Assembly (NCBI RefSeq): GCF_000283155.1
Contig: NW_004454197.1
Span: forward strand, 15,306,930-15,370,929
Length of the DNA: 64,000 nt
Source: Ceratotherium simum simum
Taxonomy: Eukaryota; Chordata; Mammalia; Perissodactyla; Rhinocerotidae
Direction of reading: 5' to 3'
Below are positions 1 to 11,564 of the stretch, piece by piece. Every line of letters begins with the position of its first letter. Within the stretch, counting starts at the first letter, position 1. Position numbers and translations under genes: made by a program. Under the pieces are notes generated by a model, which worked only from the letters and a program-made list of their open reading frames with translations, was not told the origin of the DNA and ran no database searches.

Positions 1-340
1 TCCACGGCTGCCCCCCGGGCGGCGCAGGAGGTCCAGCCTGGGATGCCGCGCCGGGCCCACGTGGCCCCCTCGCTGCATCCCGCGCGCCGTCCCCTCCGGC
101 CGGGCGGGGAGGGCACGGGCGGGGGGCGGGGAGACTGTGATCTCTGCCCGGCCCGGGGCTCCTCGGGGTCTGGCGCCCTGCCGCCTCCCCCGCTAGGCTC
201 CTGATCCCGTGGCGCGCCTGGCACTGTCTCTGCCCCTTGTGCGGCCCCTTCACCCCGTGCACAGTCTCCCCTTCTGTGAAACGGGGGTGACTGCGTGGGG
301 TCGCAGGGCTTGGCCTGGCCGGCTGCAGAGTGAGGGGCGG
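1..340. promoter_or_regulatory. CpG-rich segment cut by the left window edge
   Basis: The first 340 or so bases are very GC-rich with many CpG dinucleotides and GC-box-like runs (for example GGGCGGGGAGGG and GGGGGGCGGGGAG), then CpG density falls. It looks like the right shoulder of a CpG island lying about 10 kb upstream of the GRID1 start codon. No exon or TATA box is recognisable. It could be an alternative or divergent promoter, or a GC-rich flank. The left boundary is unknown. Confidence 0.5.
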
Positions 341-1074
341 GAGATGTTTTAACAACCTCCCCCATGGCCTTCCTTAGGGAGTGGGCTGGGCTGGGCCGGG
401 TGGACATCAGGCCTGGGGGCTTATCTGTGCGCGTGTGACCTGAGGGGGCGTGTGGCCGTGCTGGTGTGCACGCGGGTTTCTGCTCCAGGTTGTGGCCGGC
501 GGTGTGGTCCTGAAGAGGGGGCTTACATGGGCATGAGCGCACCCCATTCTTGAACCTGCTCAGCGCCTTTGCTCGTCCTTCCTGGAATGCCTCCCTCTTT
601 CTTCTTCTAACCCCGCTGAGGCTTCTCAGAAGTTTTTAACAGCCTTCTAGGTCTCTCAGGGCCTGGTATCAGCTTTCCTTGGCCCCTGCCAGCCCCCAAC
701 AGCAGCCCTGTCCCTGCCTGGGCCTACCCTAGGCCCCACTGTCAGGCTCTGGGCCTCACACTAGGGCGCGTGTGGTTCCACCATGGCCCTTAGCTTCCTG
801 AAAAGAAAGGCCCCAGCTCGGTGATTCCACCCTGCAACCTCAGGGACTCCAGGGGTCCAGCCCTGGGCTGCCCTCCCCCACAATTCCTGGATGAGTTTGA
901 ATTCTGTCCCACGGGACCCCACCTCACCGTTGGTGGTCGCATCCCTCCAGCAGGTGATGGCAGATGCGGGTCACCCCCTTTAGGATCGGGTGTGGTGGTG
1001 GGGGGAGGGGGCAGGAAAAGACCCGTCAAAGAGCCACAAAGTTGTGAAAGAAGGGTCAGTGACCCCAGTGATCA
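341..1074. other. Unique intergenic sequence, nothing recognised
   Basis: This is moderately GC-rich sequence without recognisable repeat or coding signal. The open frames at about 790-1126 on both strands are short, rich in proline and glycine, and lack any domain. I treat them as chance frames. Confidence 0.4.
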
Positions 1075-1515
1075 GGAAATGCACATTAAAACAACTTTAA
1101 GATACAACTTTTCACTTATCAAATGAGAAAATGTTAGAAATTAATAATTCTTAATGTTGGTGGAGGTGCAGAGAAATAAACTCTTTCATGAATTGCTCAT
1201 GGAAGTGTAAATTGGTTTTAAAAACCAGCTTTTGAGGGCAATTTTGGAAATATGTATTAATAGATTTAAATTATGCATAACCTTTCTAGGCATTTATCCT
1301 AACAAAGTAATTGCATAAGAGCTGAAAATGCATGGATAAGTATTTTTACAGTAGCATTGTTTTTATAATGGTGAAAATTGGAAAAAAAAAAGTCTAACAG
1401 CAAGTGACTGGTTAAATAAAGTCTGATAGATCCTTGGGATAGAACTGTAATCAGCCATTAAAAATCATGTTTTCAGAAAACAATTTCATGGCAGGAGGAA
1501 GTGCTTACATTAAAA
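1075..1515 (+). mobile_element. Old L1 (L1M-type) 3' end fragment
   Basis: AT-rich block in the sense orientation of a mammalian L1 tail. It contains the order of phrases typical of L1M 3' ends: a TTTATCCTAACAAAGTAATT region, a GTAGCATTGTTTTTATAATGG region, GGTTAAATAAA, then AGCCATTAAAAATCATG near the end. No open frame survives. The subfamily was not resolved. Confidence 0.7.
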
Positions 1516-1519
1516 TGTT

Positions 1520-1700
1520 CATTCACACATTAATTAATTCATTGATTTAACTAACATTTATTGAACATCTAGACATGCCAGGCATTGTTCTAGATACAGG
1601 GAATAAAATGATATAGAAGATAGATACTATCCTTCTTCTGGTGAGGCTTATTTTCCAAAGGGAGAGACAGACAATTAACAAGGGAGAAATAGATTGATTT
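1520..1700 (-). mobile_element. L2 LINE 3' end, antisense
   Basis: The stretch reads as the reverse complement of an L2 3' end: AACATTTATTGAACATC, then GCCAGGCATTGTTCTAGATA, then GGGAGAGACAGACAATTAAC. It directly abuts the preceding L1. Several antisense L2 copies with the same phrase order occur later in the window. Confidence 0.65.
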
Positions 1701-1794
1701 CAGGTAGGGATACTTTGGTCTGCTTCTGTTTAAAAATTATACCTGAGTAGAAACAGGACAGAAAGAAAAACGTCATAATGTCAACAGAGGTTGT

Positions 1795-2235
1795 TTCTGG
1801 TTGGTGGTGTAAGTTAGGAATTGTGTTACAAGTAACTGAAAAGCTATTTTACTCCAGTAGCTTAAACAGTCGAGGGCTTACCTGTCCCATGTGTCCAGGG
1901 CTGAAAAAGCCCACCGCTGTCATTTGGTGGCTCTGCCATCTTGGGATGAGGCTGTCCGTCCGATGCTTGGCTTCTCAAGGTCGCAGATGGCAGCCTTTCT
2001 TCTGGATCTCCTGTCCACATCCCGGGTCCGACAGAAGAACGGCGAGGAGGGAAGAACAAAGTCGTTCTCCTCCTGAGGCGCTGTCTTCTTATTATCCAGG
2101 AGCAGAGCTTCAGCCAAGTCTCATTGGTCAGAAAGGGCCACACGGCCACTCGTAGCTCAAGGAAGGTCGGGAGGAATATGGAGGTGGTGTTATGAGTGAT
2201 GGTAATTTTCTTCTCCATGATTTCCAGCATTTGCT
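1795..2235. repeat. Unclassified ancient interspersed repeat
   Basis: The block has the layout of an old mammalian repeat whose hallmarks are a CCAGTAGCTTAAAC phrase, a GGTGGCTCTGCCATCTTG phrase and, at the far end, CATTGGTCAGAAAGGGCCACA followed by a short A/G-rich tail. I recognise the style but cannot name the family (LTR or DNA transposon). Short open frames on both strands here are fortuitous. Confidence 0.35.
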
Positions 2236-2674
2236 AAGTCAAACCAGATATTAGAACAAGCTTTTGCATGGAGGAAACAAAGGGCTTTTCATGTTTTAAG
2301 AAATAGGGTGGGGTGGATTGCTACATGAGAAGTGGGAGCAGACCCACCTGCAAGGCCTCTGAGACCTCTCCACGGAATCCCGACCCCTGGGTCTTGTGGG
2401 CCCCTGCAGACCAGGGCAGCTCTGAGAGGACGCAGGGACGTGCAGGCCCGTGGCTGCCCCAGTGGGGGCGGCTCCCCTCTGCTGCCGCCTTGCTGCCTGC
2501 CCGGCTCTCTCTGCTTCCTGCTGTGGGAGGGGTGGATGGCTGCAGCCAGGGCAGATGCGGGGCTGGGCCCACTGGGACTTGGGCCTTTCTCCGCAAACAA
2601 ACTAGAGTTTGTCCCCATGCACAGGCCCTAGTGGCCCATGCCAGACTTACCTGGGATCCCATCCTGGCTTCCTT
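2236..2674. other. Unique GC-rich intergenic sequence
   Basis: No repeat family, promoter element or conserved protein was recognised. Overlapping open frames on both strands (for example 2313-2924 plus) run from unique sequence straight into the adjacent repeat. That argues against a real gene. Confidence 0.35.
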
Positions 2675-3300
2675 ACTGTGTTCATTTCCTGTGGCTGCTG
2701 TATCAAATTACTACAAACCGGGTGCCTTAAAAACAGAAATGTCTTCTGTCACAGTTCTGGAGGCCAGAAGTCTGAAATCCGGCAGAGCCGTCCTCCCTCC
2801 AGAGGCCCTGGGGGAGAACCCGTTCTTGCCTCTTCCGGCTCCTTGTGGCTGCATCATTCCAGTCCCTGCCTCTGTGGTCACGTCGCCTCCTGTCTGTGTG
2901 TCTGCCTCTGCCTCTTTCTCATAAGGATGCTTGTGAGGGCATTTAGGGCCCACCCAGACAATCCAGGACAATCTCCTCAAGTTCTTAATCACATATAAAA
3001 AGACACTTTTTCCAAATAAGTTTGCATTTACAGGTTCTGGGGATTAGGATGTGGATGTAGATACCTTTTTTTTTTTCCTTGCTGAGGAAGATTCACCCTG
3101 AGCTAACATTGGTTGCCAAGCTTTCTCTATCTTGCATGTGGGATGCTGACACAGCATGGCTTAACAGGCAGTGTGCAGGTCTGTGCCTGGGATCTCAACA
3201 TGTGAACCCTGGGCTGTTGAAGCAGAGAGCGCAAACTTGACTATGCCACTGGGCCGGCCCCTGGACATGGATATCTTTCGGGGGCCATGTTTCATCCTAT
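2675..3300 (+). repeat. Ancient interspersed repeat, family A, split by an ERE SINE
   Basis: The sequence starts with TTTCCTGTGGCTGCTGTATC, continues with ACAGTTCTGGAGGCCAGAAG and ends with GGGGATTAGGATGTGGATGT, resuming after the SINE as CATGGATATCTTTCGGGGGC. A second, diverged copy of the same family in the same orientation lies at about 17960-18440 (shared TTCTGGAGGC/GCTCTAGG, ACATCCCCTTCTCC and GGGGATTAGGACGTGGATGT parts). It is a common mammalian repeat whose Repbase name I will not assert. Confidence 0.6.
3066..3261 (-). mobile_element. ERE-type tRNA-derived SINE (monomer tail)
   Basis: Reverse-complement ERE. It starts with a poly-T (the A-tail), then TGCTGAGGAAGATTCACCCT, then the CACAGCATGGC and GTGAACCCTGGGCT box region, and ends with GGGCCGGCCCC, the head of the element. 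It interrupts family A. The flanks (GGATGTAGATACC to the left, GGACATGGATATC to the right) look like a diverged target-site duplication. Perissodactyl-specific. Confidence 0.9.
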
Positions 3301-3301
3301 C

Positions 3302-4774
3302 ACACCCATTAGCTGTGCAGTGTCTTTTCTGCTCTGAGCCTCAATAGACTAATCTGTAGAAAGGGGATGAGAAGCCCATTCCTCCAGGGTATGGTGTGGA
3401 TCACCAACCATACGAGCAGGTAACAGGAGGACCGGGCCCCTCTGTGGTTCAGTCCTGCCCCCCCACCCCCGACCTCTGAGGGCTGTTCTCATCTCCAAGG
3501 GCAGCTTCTCCCTCCCGCCCCTTTTGTCACTGACCTGTCCTGATCCTGGAGACAGTTACAGGGGACCTGGGAGGCGTGCACCCCGAGGCGCTCCGATCTG
3601 CAAGCCCCTGTCCCCATCTCTGGCCCCTTCTCCTTGCATTGCTGGCCCCCTGCAGTGAGCCTGCACAGGGCCGCTGAGCACAGGCCTGCACTTGGCAAGG
3701 GGTCAGGCACATGCAGGTTCTCTTCCTCCCCTGGGTGCCTCCCCTTGGGGCTTCGGCCCCCTGTGACTCCCTCTCTTGTTCCCCACACCCAAACCTTGTG
3801 TCTCTATTTTCCAGACGAGTCTCGGGGAAGTTAGGCACCTTGCCCAAGGTTGCCCAGCACATCCGCAGTGGATCCAGGGGCTGTGCCGTCCTCCCCTCGT
3901 CTGAAGGAGCACCAGGCTGAGGCCCCAGGAGCATCCCTGGGAGGTAGCACCTTCATCCTTTGAGTTCACAGGGTGCTAAATGCACCGTGACATCCAGACA
4001 GAGAAAATCAATCACAATTTCATTTTATTGCTGGATAAAAAATGAGGTTTACAGGCCTGAAAACCTGCTCTTAGAAATGGGTGTGTCCATGAGCAGGATG
4101 ATCCAATCTGTTAGGGGCCATGTCTAGCAGGAAGGCTGGGTCTGGGGAAGGGGCTATCTGCCAGATGAGCCAGGGCTCCAGGCGGATTCAGCTCCCCTCA
4201 TCCTTGCTCCCCTAGGGAATTGGGGGTTCAGCTCTGAGGGGCTGCAGGCCCAGGCTGGTGGGAGCTGCTGGGATGCGCCTGCCTTAGGATGAGATAAGGT
4301 GGGATGGGGTGGGCCTCTCATGTTCATTTAACAAAGGGTCTGGGGTCTCTACTATGCAGCTCCCAGCCCAGTGTGCAGGCTGACACTGGGGTACCCTATC
4401 ACAGACGTGGAGCATACTGGGTCAGGGGTCCAGTGAGTCCTAGGGCCCCATGTCACATGTGGACACCTATAGCCCCATCCCTGGGGAGGGCAGGGGCTAT
4501 ATGACTGGCACAGAGTGGCTTGTGTAGAGGCAGGGTGGGACAGTCTCCTGTGAGCTCCCTGGTGGCCAAGGGCCTCACCCTTCTGTCTTTACTCTCTTGT
4601 GGATCAGTGGTCCTATGGCTTCCCCAGGATGCCTACTGAAGACATAATGGTTGACATGTCTCGGGCTACCATGGGGCCACCGCAGGCCCCGACCCTGTAG
4701 CGATGTGTCTGGAAAGGAGTAAGTCTGGCCTCAGCATCTCCCACCAGGACCATTCTGGCAGCTTCCATCCTGGC
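3302..4774. other. Unique intergenic sequence with one antisense MIR
   Basis: GC-rich unique sequence. An antisense MIR core is visible at about 3800-3900 and is listed separately. The rest, including the open frames at 3489-3969, shows no protein family, repeat or regulatory signature that I can name. Confidence 0.35.
3800..3900 (-). mobile_element. MIR SINE core, antisense
   Basis: CTCTATTTTCCAGACGAGTC, then AGTTAGGCACCTTGCCCAAG, then GGTTGCCCAGCACATCCGCAG matches the reverse complement of the MIR core (the conserved 'tttcctcatctgtaaaatg ... gccttgggcaagt' order on the other strand). Diverged. Confidence 0.55.
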
Positions 4775-4930
4775 CCTTCCACCAACTCCTCCTCCACATT
4801 TTGCTGCTCTCCCCTCTGTGTTCCTTTACGTGCTTCCACCTCCATGCCTATCCTCTTGCTGCTCTCTGCTTGGAATGTGCACCCTCCTCCTTAACTCAGC
4901 TCAAGATCTCAGCTCAGCCTGCATGAAGCC
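4775..4930 (+). mobile_element. L2 LINE fragment, sense
   Basis: CTGCTCTCCCCTCTGTGTTC, then CTTGCTGCTCTCTGCTTGGA and AATGTGCACCCTCC, then AACTCAGCTCAAGATCTCAG. This is the usual order of the L2 3' region (a 'gttccctctgcctggaatg ... cagctcaaatgtcacctc'-type passage). Truncated at both ends. Confidence 0.5.
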
Positions 4931-6194
4931 CACTGCAGCAGATGGCGGGGGGCAGGAGAAGCCCTGGGCAGTGGCGGGAGGGGTGGGGGGCCTCTGTGGT
5001 GCTCCACGTCCTGGGTCCGCAGGGCTGTGGCTGATGAGGGTGGGGGAGCGTGGGTTTGGCTCTGGGAACAGACAGGCCAGGTTTCGGCTCCCTGCCACTT
5101 GGTCCTACCTGGGGAATTGGGTGCTCCCCCAAATGCAAAAAGGACAGAGTTGCAGAGCCCAGGGGCTGGGGAGAAAAGGGAAAAGCCCCCCCAGACTTTG
5201 TAGCTGGGAAGCAGGGACTCCAGCAAGCAACCTGGGAGGGGCCTGGGCCAGCCTTCAGGCTCAGGGAGGGACTCTTCCGGGCTGTGGTTTTCAGACTCAG
5301 ACTCTCAGGAGTGGAACCCTGTCTTCACACACAACGAACTCAGAGCATCCATGTGCAGGACTGGTGGAAGTGCGGTGTGTCTAGAGCCCCAGAAGCCCCG
5401 AGCCTCCTCCAAAAAACCTCCTAGATCCAGGCTGGGGGGCGCACACAGGAGGATCACTGCTTTAGGAGAAGGTAGGACACAGGCTGCCCCAGGAGGCCGG
5501 GACTGAGATGACAGCTCACAGGGGTCCGGCCTGGGAGCCGAGCCTTACCTCCCCTTTGCTGTCCCTTGGCGTTTGGTAACACCTTTGTGCAAACTCTAGC
5601 CTGCCTCTTCTGGCCTTCGGAGGGGCCTAAGGAAGGGATAGGCCTTGCTGGACTCCGAGGGGCCAAGGGAGCCCTGTATGTCAGCATGGGAGCCCCAGAC
5701 GGGCCTCAGGTGGTGTTTGGTCCTGCCATCGCCCTGCCTAGAGAGCCTGAGTCCAGGGACCAGACCTCTGTGGTCCCAGCCTGCTTTGCAAAGGAAGCAA
5801 CTTTTCACACAGTTAACTTGTTGGACTCTTTGGTTCTAAGCAGACTGAGCATCCCATCCTGGGCCCCAGTTTCCTGACTGTATAATGGGGACCATCTAAT
5901 GGCCCTGCAAACGTGAGGTGCTCCTATCTAGGGGGGGTACTCCGTGTGATTTCCTCCCACCTCAATGGCCTGTGGGATGTGTTTCCCGCAAGCAGAAGCC
6001 CTCCCCAACCTGGGCTGCCAGCCAAGGGCGCCCGCACTGTGCCGTTGGCAGTGCCATGGAAAAGGTGCAGTGGAGTGAAGGCTGGGTGTGGGCACCCCAG
6101 TGGGTCCTGCCCTGGTGGTTTAGCAAGGCAGGTGCAGGGAGGGCACCCTCAGGCTCACTCCTCCCACCCCAACCTTGGGAAAACCAAAGACTAA
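4931..6194. other. Unique GC-rich intergenic sequence
   Basis: No repeat, exon or promoter was recognised in this stretch. Open frames are present on both strands (for example 4818-5384 plus, 5454-5687 minus) but are G/P/S/R-rich and domain-free. They are what GC-rich non-coding DNA produces by chance. Confidence 0.35.
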
Positions 6195-6480
6195 ATGAAT
6201 AGAAGGCTCAAATAATAGAATGCTCGATGCAAAAGATTGCCGGCCTGGGAAATTGAAAAGTAAAAACCCATGAGGCTAACCAAGAGTGAAAATAAAAACT
6301 ACAATAATATAAAAGAAGATCAAATAGAGTACATACACGCTGAGAAACAGTAAAAATGAGATGAAAAAGATTGGCAAGTAGAGATGGGCAATCAACATAC
6401 AGCTGAAGAGCCAAAGGCAGTACTGAGGGAGAGGATGAAATCAGCAATAAATAAGGTGTTTTTTAAAAAGAGAAAAACCT
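6195..6480. repeat. A-rich, probably L1-derived segment
   Basis: An abrupt A-rich island in GC-rich surroundings, with phrases such as AAAAGAAGATCAAATAGAG and GAGATGAAAAAGATTGGCAAG. The base composition fits an old L1 body in sense orientation, but I could not match a specific domain. It could also be a unique AT-rich element. Confidence 0.3.
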
Positions 6481-7439
6481 GGTGGGTTAAGGGAGGAAGG
6501 TAGCAGTGAGATTTTCTGAGCTCAGATCCTGGCAGAAGGTGGCTTCCTTGGATCCCGTGGGTAGGGCTGAGCCTGGGACTCAGGCTGCAGGGCTCCATGC
6601 CTGGCTCCTGCTAAGATGCTGGCTGACCTCTCCTGGGGGGGCTGACCTCAGGACTTGGGTTGGCCTCCTCCTGTGTACTTGGGAGAGCTGGCCTTCCATC
6701 AAAGTCTGCGGGGAATCCCCCAGGCTGGGCCTTGGTCTCTCCTGCCAGCAGTAACCTTCAGGCAGGGCCTGGGCTGAATCCTCTAAGACATTATGGGTGG
6801 GCTCCATGCTGGGGAGGGGAGAGAAGGGCAGTCTTTCAGGGTGCAGTATTGTGTCTAGTCTGGGGGCTCTCTAGGAGAAACATGATTGGGGGGGGCACCT
6901 CTGCAGTGGCAGTGATGGTTCTTCATGGAGCAGGCAGCTCCTCAGGGTCTGTGCCAGGGCAATAGGCCCCTGGGAGAGTCAGGATTCCAGCTGACCCTTG
7001 CTTGGTCCAGTTATTGGCTGGAGTGAGAAAGAAGAGGTCTGCATTTTGGAATGATGCAGCTTTAGGTTACAATGATTATGGCTTCCCGGTGGACCACCGT
7101 GGCCTCTCTCTGCCTTGACATTTCATCTGCAGCTTTGGCAGCAAACAACTGGCTTCTAGGAGTGTTCCAGAGGAGATTCCTGAAGGCCCCGTTTATCATT
7201 TTGCACCCTCCTTCAGTTTCCTCGTGTGTCAAGTGGAATACCACCTCACAGGTAAGATATAGGTGCTGAGCACAGCGCCTGGATGTGGTAAATCCTAAAA
7301 AAATGTAGTTAGAATCAGTGTAATGGAAGATCTCCTTAGAAAAAGCATCACCTGTATTGGCTGAACTCTGTGCAAAAGGAGTTTATTGACTCAGTTTTAA
7401 TTTCTGTGAATACACCTTAGTGTAGTGAGGAGCAAACCT
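6481..7439. other. Unique intergenic sequence
   Basis: Nothing recognised apart from mild AT-rich patches near 7050-7400. No splice-bounded coding frame or repeat family is evident. Confidence 0.35.
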
Positions 7440-7560
7440 AGAGGACTGAGTCCTGTGTCTGCTGGCAGCTCACCTGGTGCCTTGGGCAGGTCACTTCTTT
7501 CTCTGAGCCTCAGTTTTCCCCTCTGTGAAATGGGCATGCATCGTATGCTCCCGATTGCTG
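7440..7560 (+). mobile_element. MIR SINE fragment, sense
   Basis: GCCTTGGGCAGGTCACTTCT followed by CTGAGCCTCAGTTTTCCCCT and CTGTGAAATGGGCATGCATC is a clear sense MIR core. The 5' tRNA-like part and the tail are degraded. Confidence 0.75.
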
Positions 7561-8994
7561 CTCTGTCTTCTCCAGCCAGGTTATTACAGTAGATGTGAAC
7601 TTGTTTATTAGGTAGAGTTGCTTCCCCAGAAGCCTGGTTTTGGGGGGCAGCTTTTGCAGTCTCAGAGGTTATCAGGGCTTAAAGGGACTGGGCTGGCCAG
7701 GATCAATAAGTAATTAAGGGCTTGATGAGCCTGATAAAGCCCCCAATAATAGCCAATGTCCCTGGAATGTGGCAATCCCAACATCAGGTGGCAGAGAGGA
7801 TTAAAATAGTCTTGCAGTAAGTAGGTGTGCACAGGGTTCCAGTGATCTCCGGGCCTGCCTCCCAGCTCTGGGAGAAATGGGACCTGTGCAGAGTGCCCCT
7901 TGGGGCCAGGCAAGGGGTACACAGGCCATTCCAGTGTGGCAGCAAAACTGGCCTGGCTCAGGAGTGGAGGAGGCTGAGCATTAGGAGATAGCATCTGGGG
8001 AGGGTGAAGGACCCCACACTGTGGGAGATGAAGGGGAAGGGAGTACCCATGGCAGGAGATGTAGTTGCCCCAGGCCCACAGCTTCCAACCTAAGTTATAA
8101 CCCTCAGGTTCCAAACCAGAGGGACCTCATCATCCAAACTAGAAACTGATAGAAGTCTCCCCAAAACTGTGCATTGTGTGTGTTGGTAGGTTGCCTTCTT
8201 AATATTTGCACGGGGGTCTCAAGGCTTGTCCTACTGCAATCATGCTCCCTCTGCCCAGCATAACATACATCAAGAAAAACTGCTAACTAGGTCACACGCC
8301 CGCTTTACTAACACACTGCAGGGGCCCACACAAGTGAGCTTGGGGATCCCTGATTCTGTGGCTCCCGACCTCAGGTTTGAGCCCCTACAGGATGACCACA
8401 CCCACCATCCTTCCAAGGTGGGGACAGTCCCCACAGGAACCAAACTGTTATATAATAAAATCCATCCTTTATTTCCCTTCTCCCTACAACTTTTCAGCCA
8501 GTCAATGGTGGAATTTCAAGGGAATGATACTGGAGGCATGGGGGGGTTGAAGAGGCTGGGTGGGGCATGTTTTACAATTCAAGGCCCCTGAGATGGGTTT
8601 CTTGAGGAAGAGGGTTTTGTGGCCACCACACCCAGCTAGGCACCCCAGCTCCTGCAGACATGGTCCTTCCTCTCTTCTTGCCCACTGGCCCCCTCATCCT
8701 GGAAGTCACCTTGCCTGCCCATGTGGTTCCCTGCCATTTCTTCAACCCAGCTTCTCCTCTCCACCAGGCTGCCCCTGCCCAGCTGAGTCACCACATCAGC
8801 CACTGCAAGGGCTGCCTCGCTGCTCTCCAAGCCCGCACTGGCCCCCTCTGCACAGCCTCCTCCCCCACCTCTCTAAAGTAAGATTTGCCAATGACTCCTG
8901 CCTGGCTGGCAGCTTGGGACACACACACACAATTCTTTTTCTTCCTGCCTTGGCTCGCTAGCCAGCATTCGATGCCTGGTAGCCTCTCTTCCTT
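7561..8994. other. Unique or unassigned sequence upstream of the GRID1 island
   Basis: A 150-codon open frame (7662-8114, minus) lies here but matches no family that I recognise. At 8440-8480 there is TTATATAATAAAATCC, an AT-rich patch. The C/T-rich part from about 8640 may be the 5' part of the L2 copy that is clear from 8995. Confidence 0.3.
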
Positions 8995-9185
8995 CTCCCT
9001 TGGTAACCCACACTCAGCCTTTAGAATTGTCACCTCCTCCAGGAAGCCATCCCTGGCTCTTCCTCCCAGGCTGGATCACAGCCCAGGACGCGCCTGTGCA
9101 TAAAGAGCTCATTCAGGGTCCTCGCTACATCTTTTAATGATTTGTTTAGGTGTCTGCCTCTCCCCCTGCGCGGGGAGTTCCAGGC
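8995..9185 (+). mobile_element. L2 LINE 3' end, sense, abutting the CpG island
   Basis: TTGTCACCTCCTCCAGGAAG, CCATCCCTGGCTCTTCCTCC, then TTTTAATGATTTGTTTAGGT and GTCTGCCTCTCCCCCTG follow the canonical L2 3' order. The element ends where the GRID1 CpG island begins, so an old LINE tail forms the upstream boundary of the island. Confidence 0.75.
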
Positions 9186-10149
9186 AAGGTCTGCTGCTGA
9201 GCCTCTCCGAATCCCTTGCGCCAGCGCATGGCAGGGCCAAGGGGCGCTCCCGCGCTTTCGGGAGCGGACCCTTGCAAGAGGCTCTGCCAAGCGCGCCCAG
9301 ACCGAGCTACCACGAAATCCGGGTCGGGAAGGCTCCACTGTCTCACCGAAATTTTGGGTGTGCCACGTGGAGCCCAGTCCGTCTGGGACTTGGGGGCGGA
9401 GGTGCGTGTGCGGGCTGCGCGTCCGGCTTGCCACCTCCTCCCGGCTCGAGCCCAAACAGCTTAACGCCACATCTGGTAGTGGCCGGCCCGAGGCAGTCAC
9501 CGGGCGGCGGAGGGAGCCCCGCTTGGCGCTGGCCGCGAGGAGCGGGCTCTCCGCCCGGTCTCCCGGCAGGGTCGGAGTCTGAGCGCGCCGGCCGCTTGGA
9601 AGGCTCCTCACGTCCAGGCGCCGCGGTCACGGCTGCGCCGGTTTCCGGACATGAATTGGGCTTCAGAGTACCAGCCTCCTGCCCGACTTGCGGCGGAGCG
9701 CGGGGGTCCCCGGGGCGGGGGATGGGCACCCGCCGAGATCCGGGAGGCCAGCTAGGGTTCGAGCCCCTCTGGCTGTCTTTGCATCCCGGGGCCTGGCTCA
9801 GCGCCCCCGTCTCTTTCCAGGCTACCCTTGGTCGGGCTCCGCGAGGGGCTCTCTCCCCGGGGCGGGAGGCACGGCCCGAAACGCTCGGCGGCCGAGCCCA
9901 GCGGGCGCCGGGGCGCTCCGGGACCCCCCGAGGGCAGTCGGTGGCCAACCCGTCTCCATCCTCCCGTCCCCAGCAAATGAGGGGGCACGAGGCCCAGCGC
10001 CGCCAAGTCTCTGCACGTCGCAGCTCCGGCCGGTCCCCGCCGCCGTGCCGGGCTCCGAGCATCCCCAGGGCCGGGAGCGCGGAGCACCAAGCGCCCCCTC
10101 CGAGTCGCAAGCGGGCGAGCGCTGCGCGGCGAGGCTGAGGCTCCGCAGT

Positions 10150-10155
10150 CACGTG
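10150..10155. promoter_or_regulatory. Canonical E-box (CACGTG)
   Basis: The hexamer CACGTG lies in the context GTCACGTGGTC inside the CpG island, about 590 bp upstream of the GRID1 ATG. GTCACGTG is the preferred core of USF and MiT/TFE-type bHLH-ZIP factors. That it is used here is inference. Confidence 0.4.
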
Positions 10156-10160
10156 GTCGC

Positions 10161-10237
10161 GAGGAGGGCGGAGGGGAGGGAGGCGGGCAGCGAGGGGAGG
10201 GGGAGCGGAGCCGAGGGGGAGGGGGAGGGGAGGGGGC
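10161..10237 (+). repeat. G-rich purine tract, G-quadruplex-prone
   Basis: About 77 bases, almost all G and A, with more than eight runs of three or more G on the + strand (for example GGAGGGGAGGGAGG and GAGGGGGAGGGGGAGGGG). It can in principle form G-quadruplexes and would bind Sp1/MAZ/KLF-class zinc-finger proteins. It lies just upstream of the inferred GRID1 start and of the assembly gap. Confidence 0.75.
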
Positions 10238-10300
10238 GTCCTCCGCAGTTTGCTCCTAGCTGGGGCTCAGACATACAGCGAGCTCGGAGCCGCCGTGCCG

Positions 10301-10604
10301 NNNNNNNNNNNNNNNNNNNNNNNNNNNNNNNNNNNNNNNNNNNNNNNNNNNNNNNNNNNNNNNNNNNNNNNNNNNNNNNNNNNNNNNNNNNNNNNNNNNN
10401 NNNNNNNNNNNNNNNNNNNNNNNNNNNNNNNNNNNNNNNNNNNNNNNNNNNNNNNNNNNNNNNNNNNNNNNNNNNNNNNNNNNNNNNNNNNNNNNNNNNN
10501 NNNNNNNNNNNNNNNNNNNNNNNNNNNNNNNNNNNNNNNNNNNNNNNNNNNNNNNNNNNNNNNNNNNNNNNNNNNNNNNNNNNNNNNNNNNNNNNNNNNN
10601 NNNN
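10301..10604. other. Assembly gap (304 N)
   Basis: A run of 304 undetermined bases between the proximal promoter and the last 138 bases of the 5' UTR. The odd length suggests an estimated rather than a fixed placeholder size. GC-rich, quadruplex-prone neighbours make sequencing drop-out the likely cause. Any upstream ORF, 5' UTR intron or start site inside it is invisible. Confidence 0.98.
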
Positions 10605-11425
<821 letters not shown>

Positions 11426-11564
11426 TGGCGACTGCAGCCCCATCCTGCACAGTCCCAGAGTTTCCCGTGGTCCAAGTCTTGGGGGCCGGCAGACGGTCGG
11501 GTGGTGGGAGCCAGGCGAGAAGCGTGGGCGGTGGGGGAGGAGGGAGTGTGTGTGTGCGCGCGCT

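Noticed and set aside
9137..10152. Very long overlapping open frames on both strands of the CpG island (333 and 269 codons)
   Set aside because: Stop codons are AT-rich and depleted in CpG islands. The frames are open on both strands at once, are R/P/G/A-rich, have no domain, and lie just upstream of a well-supported gene start.
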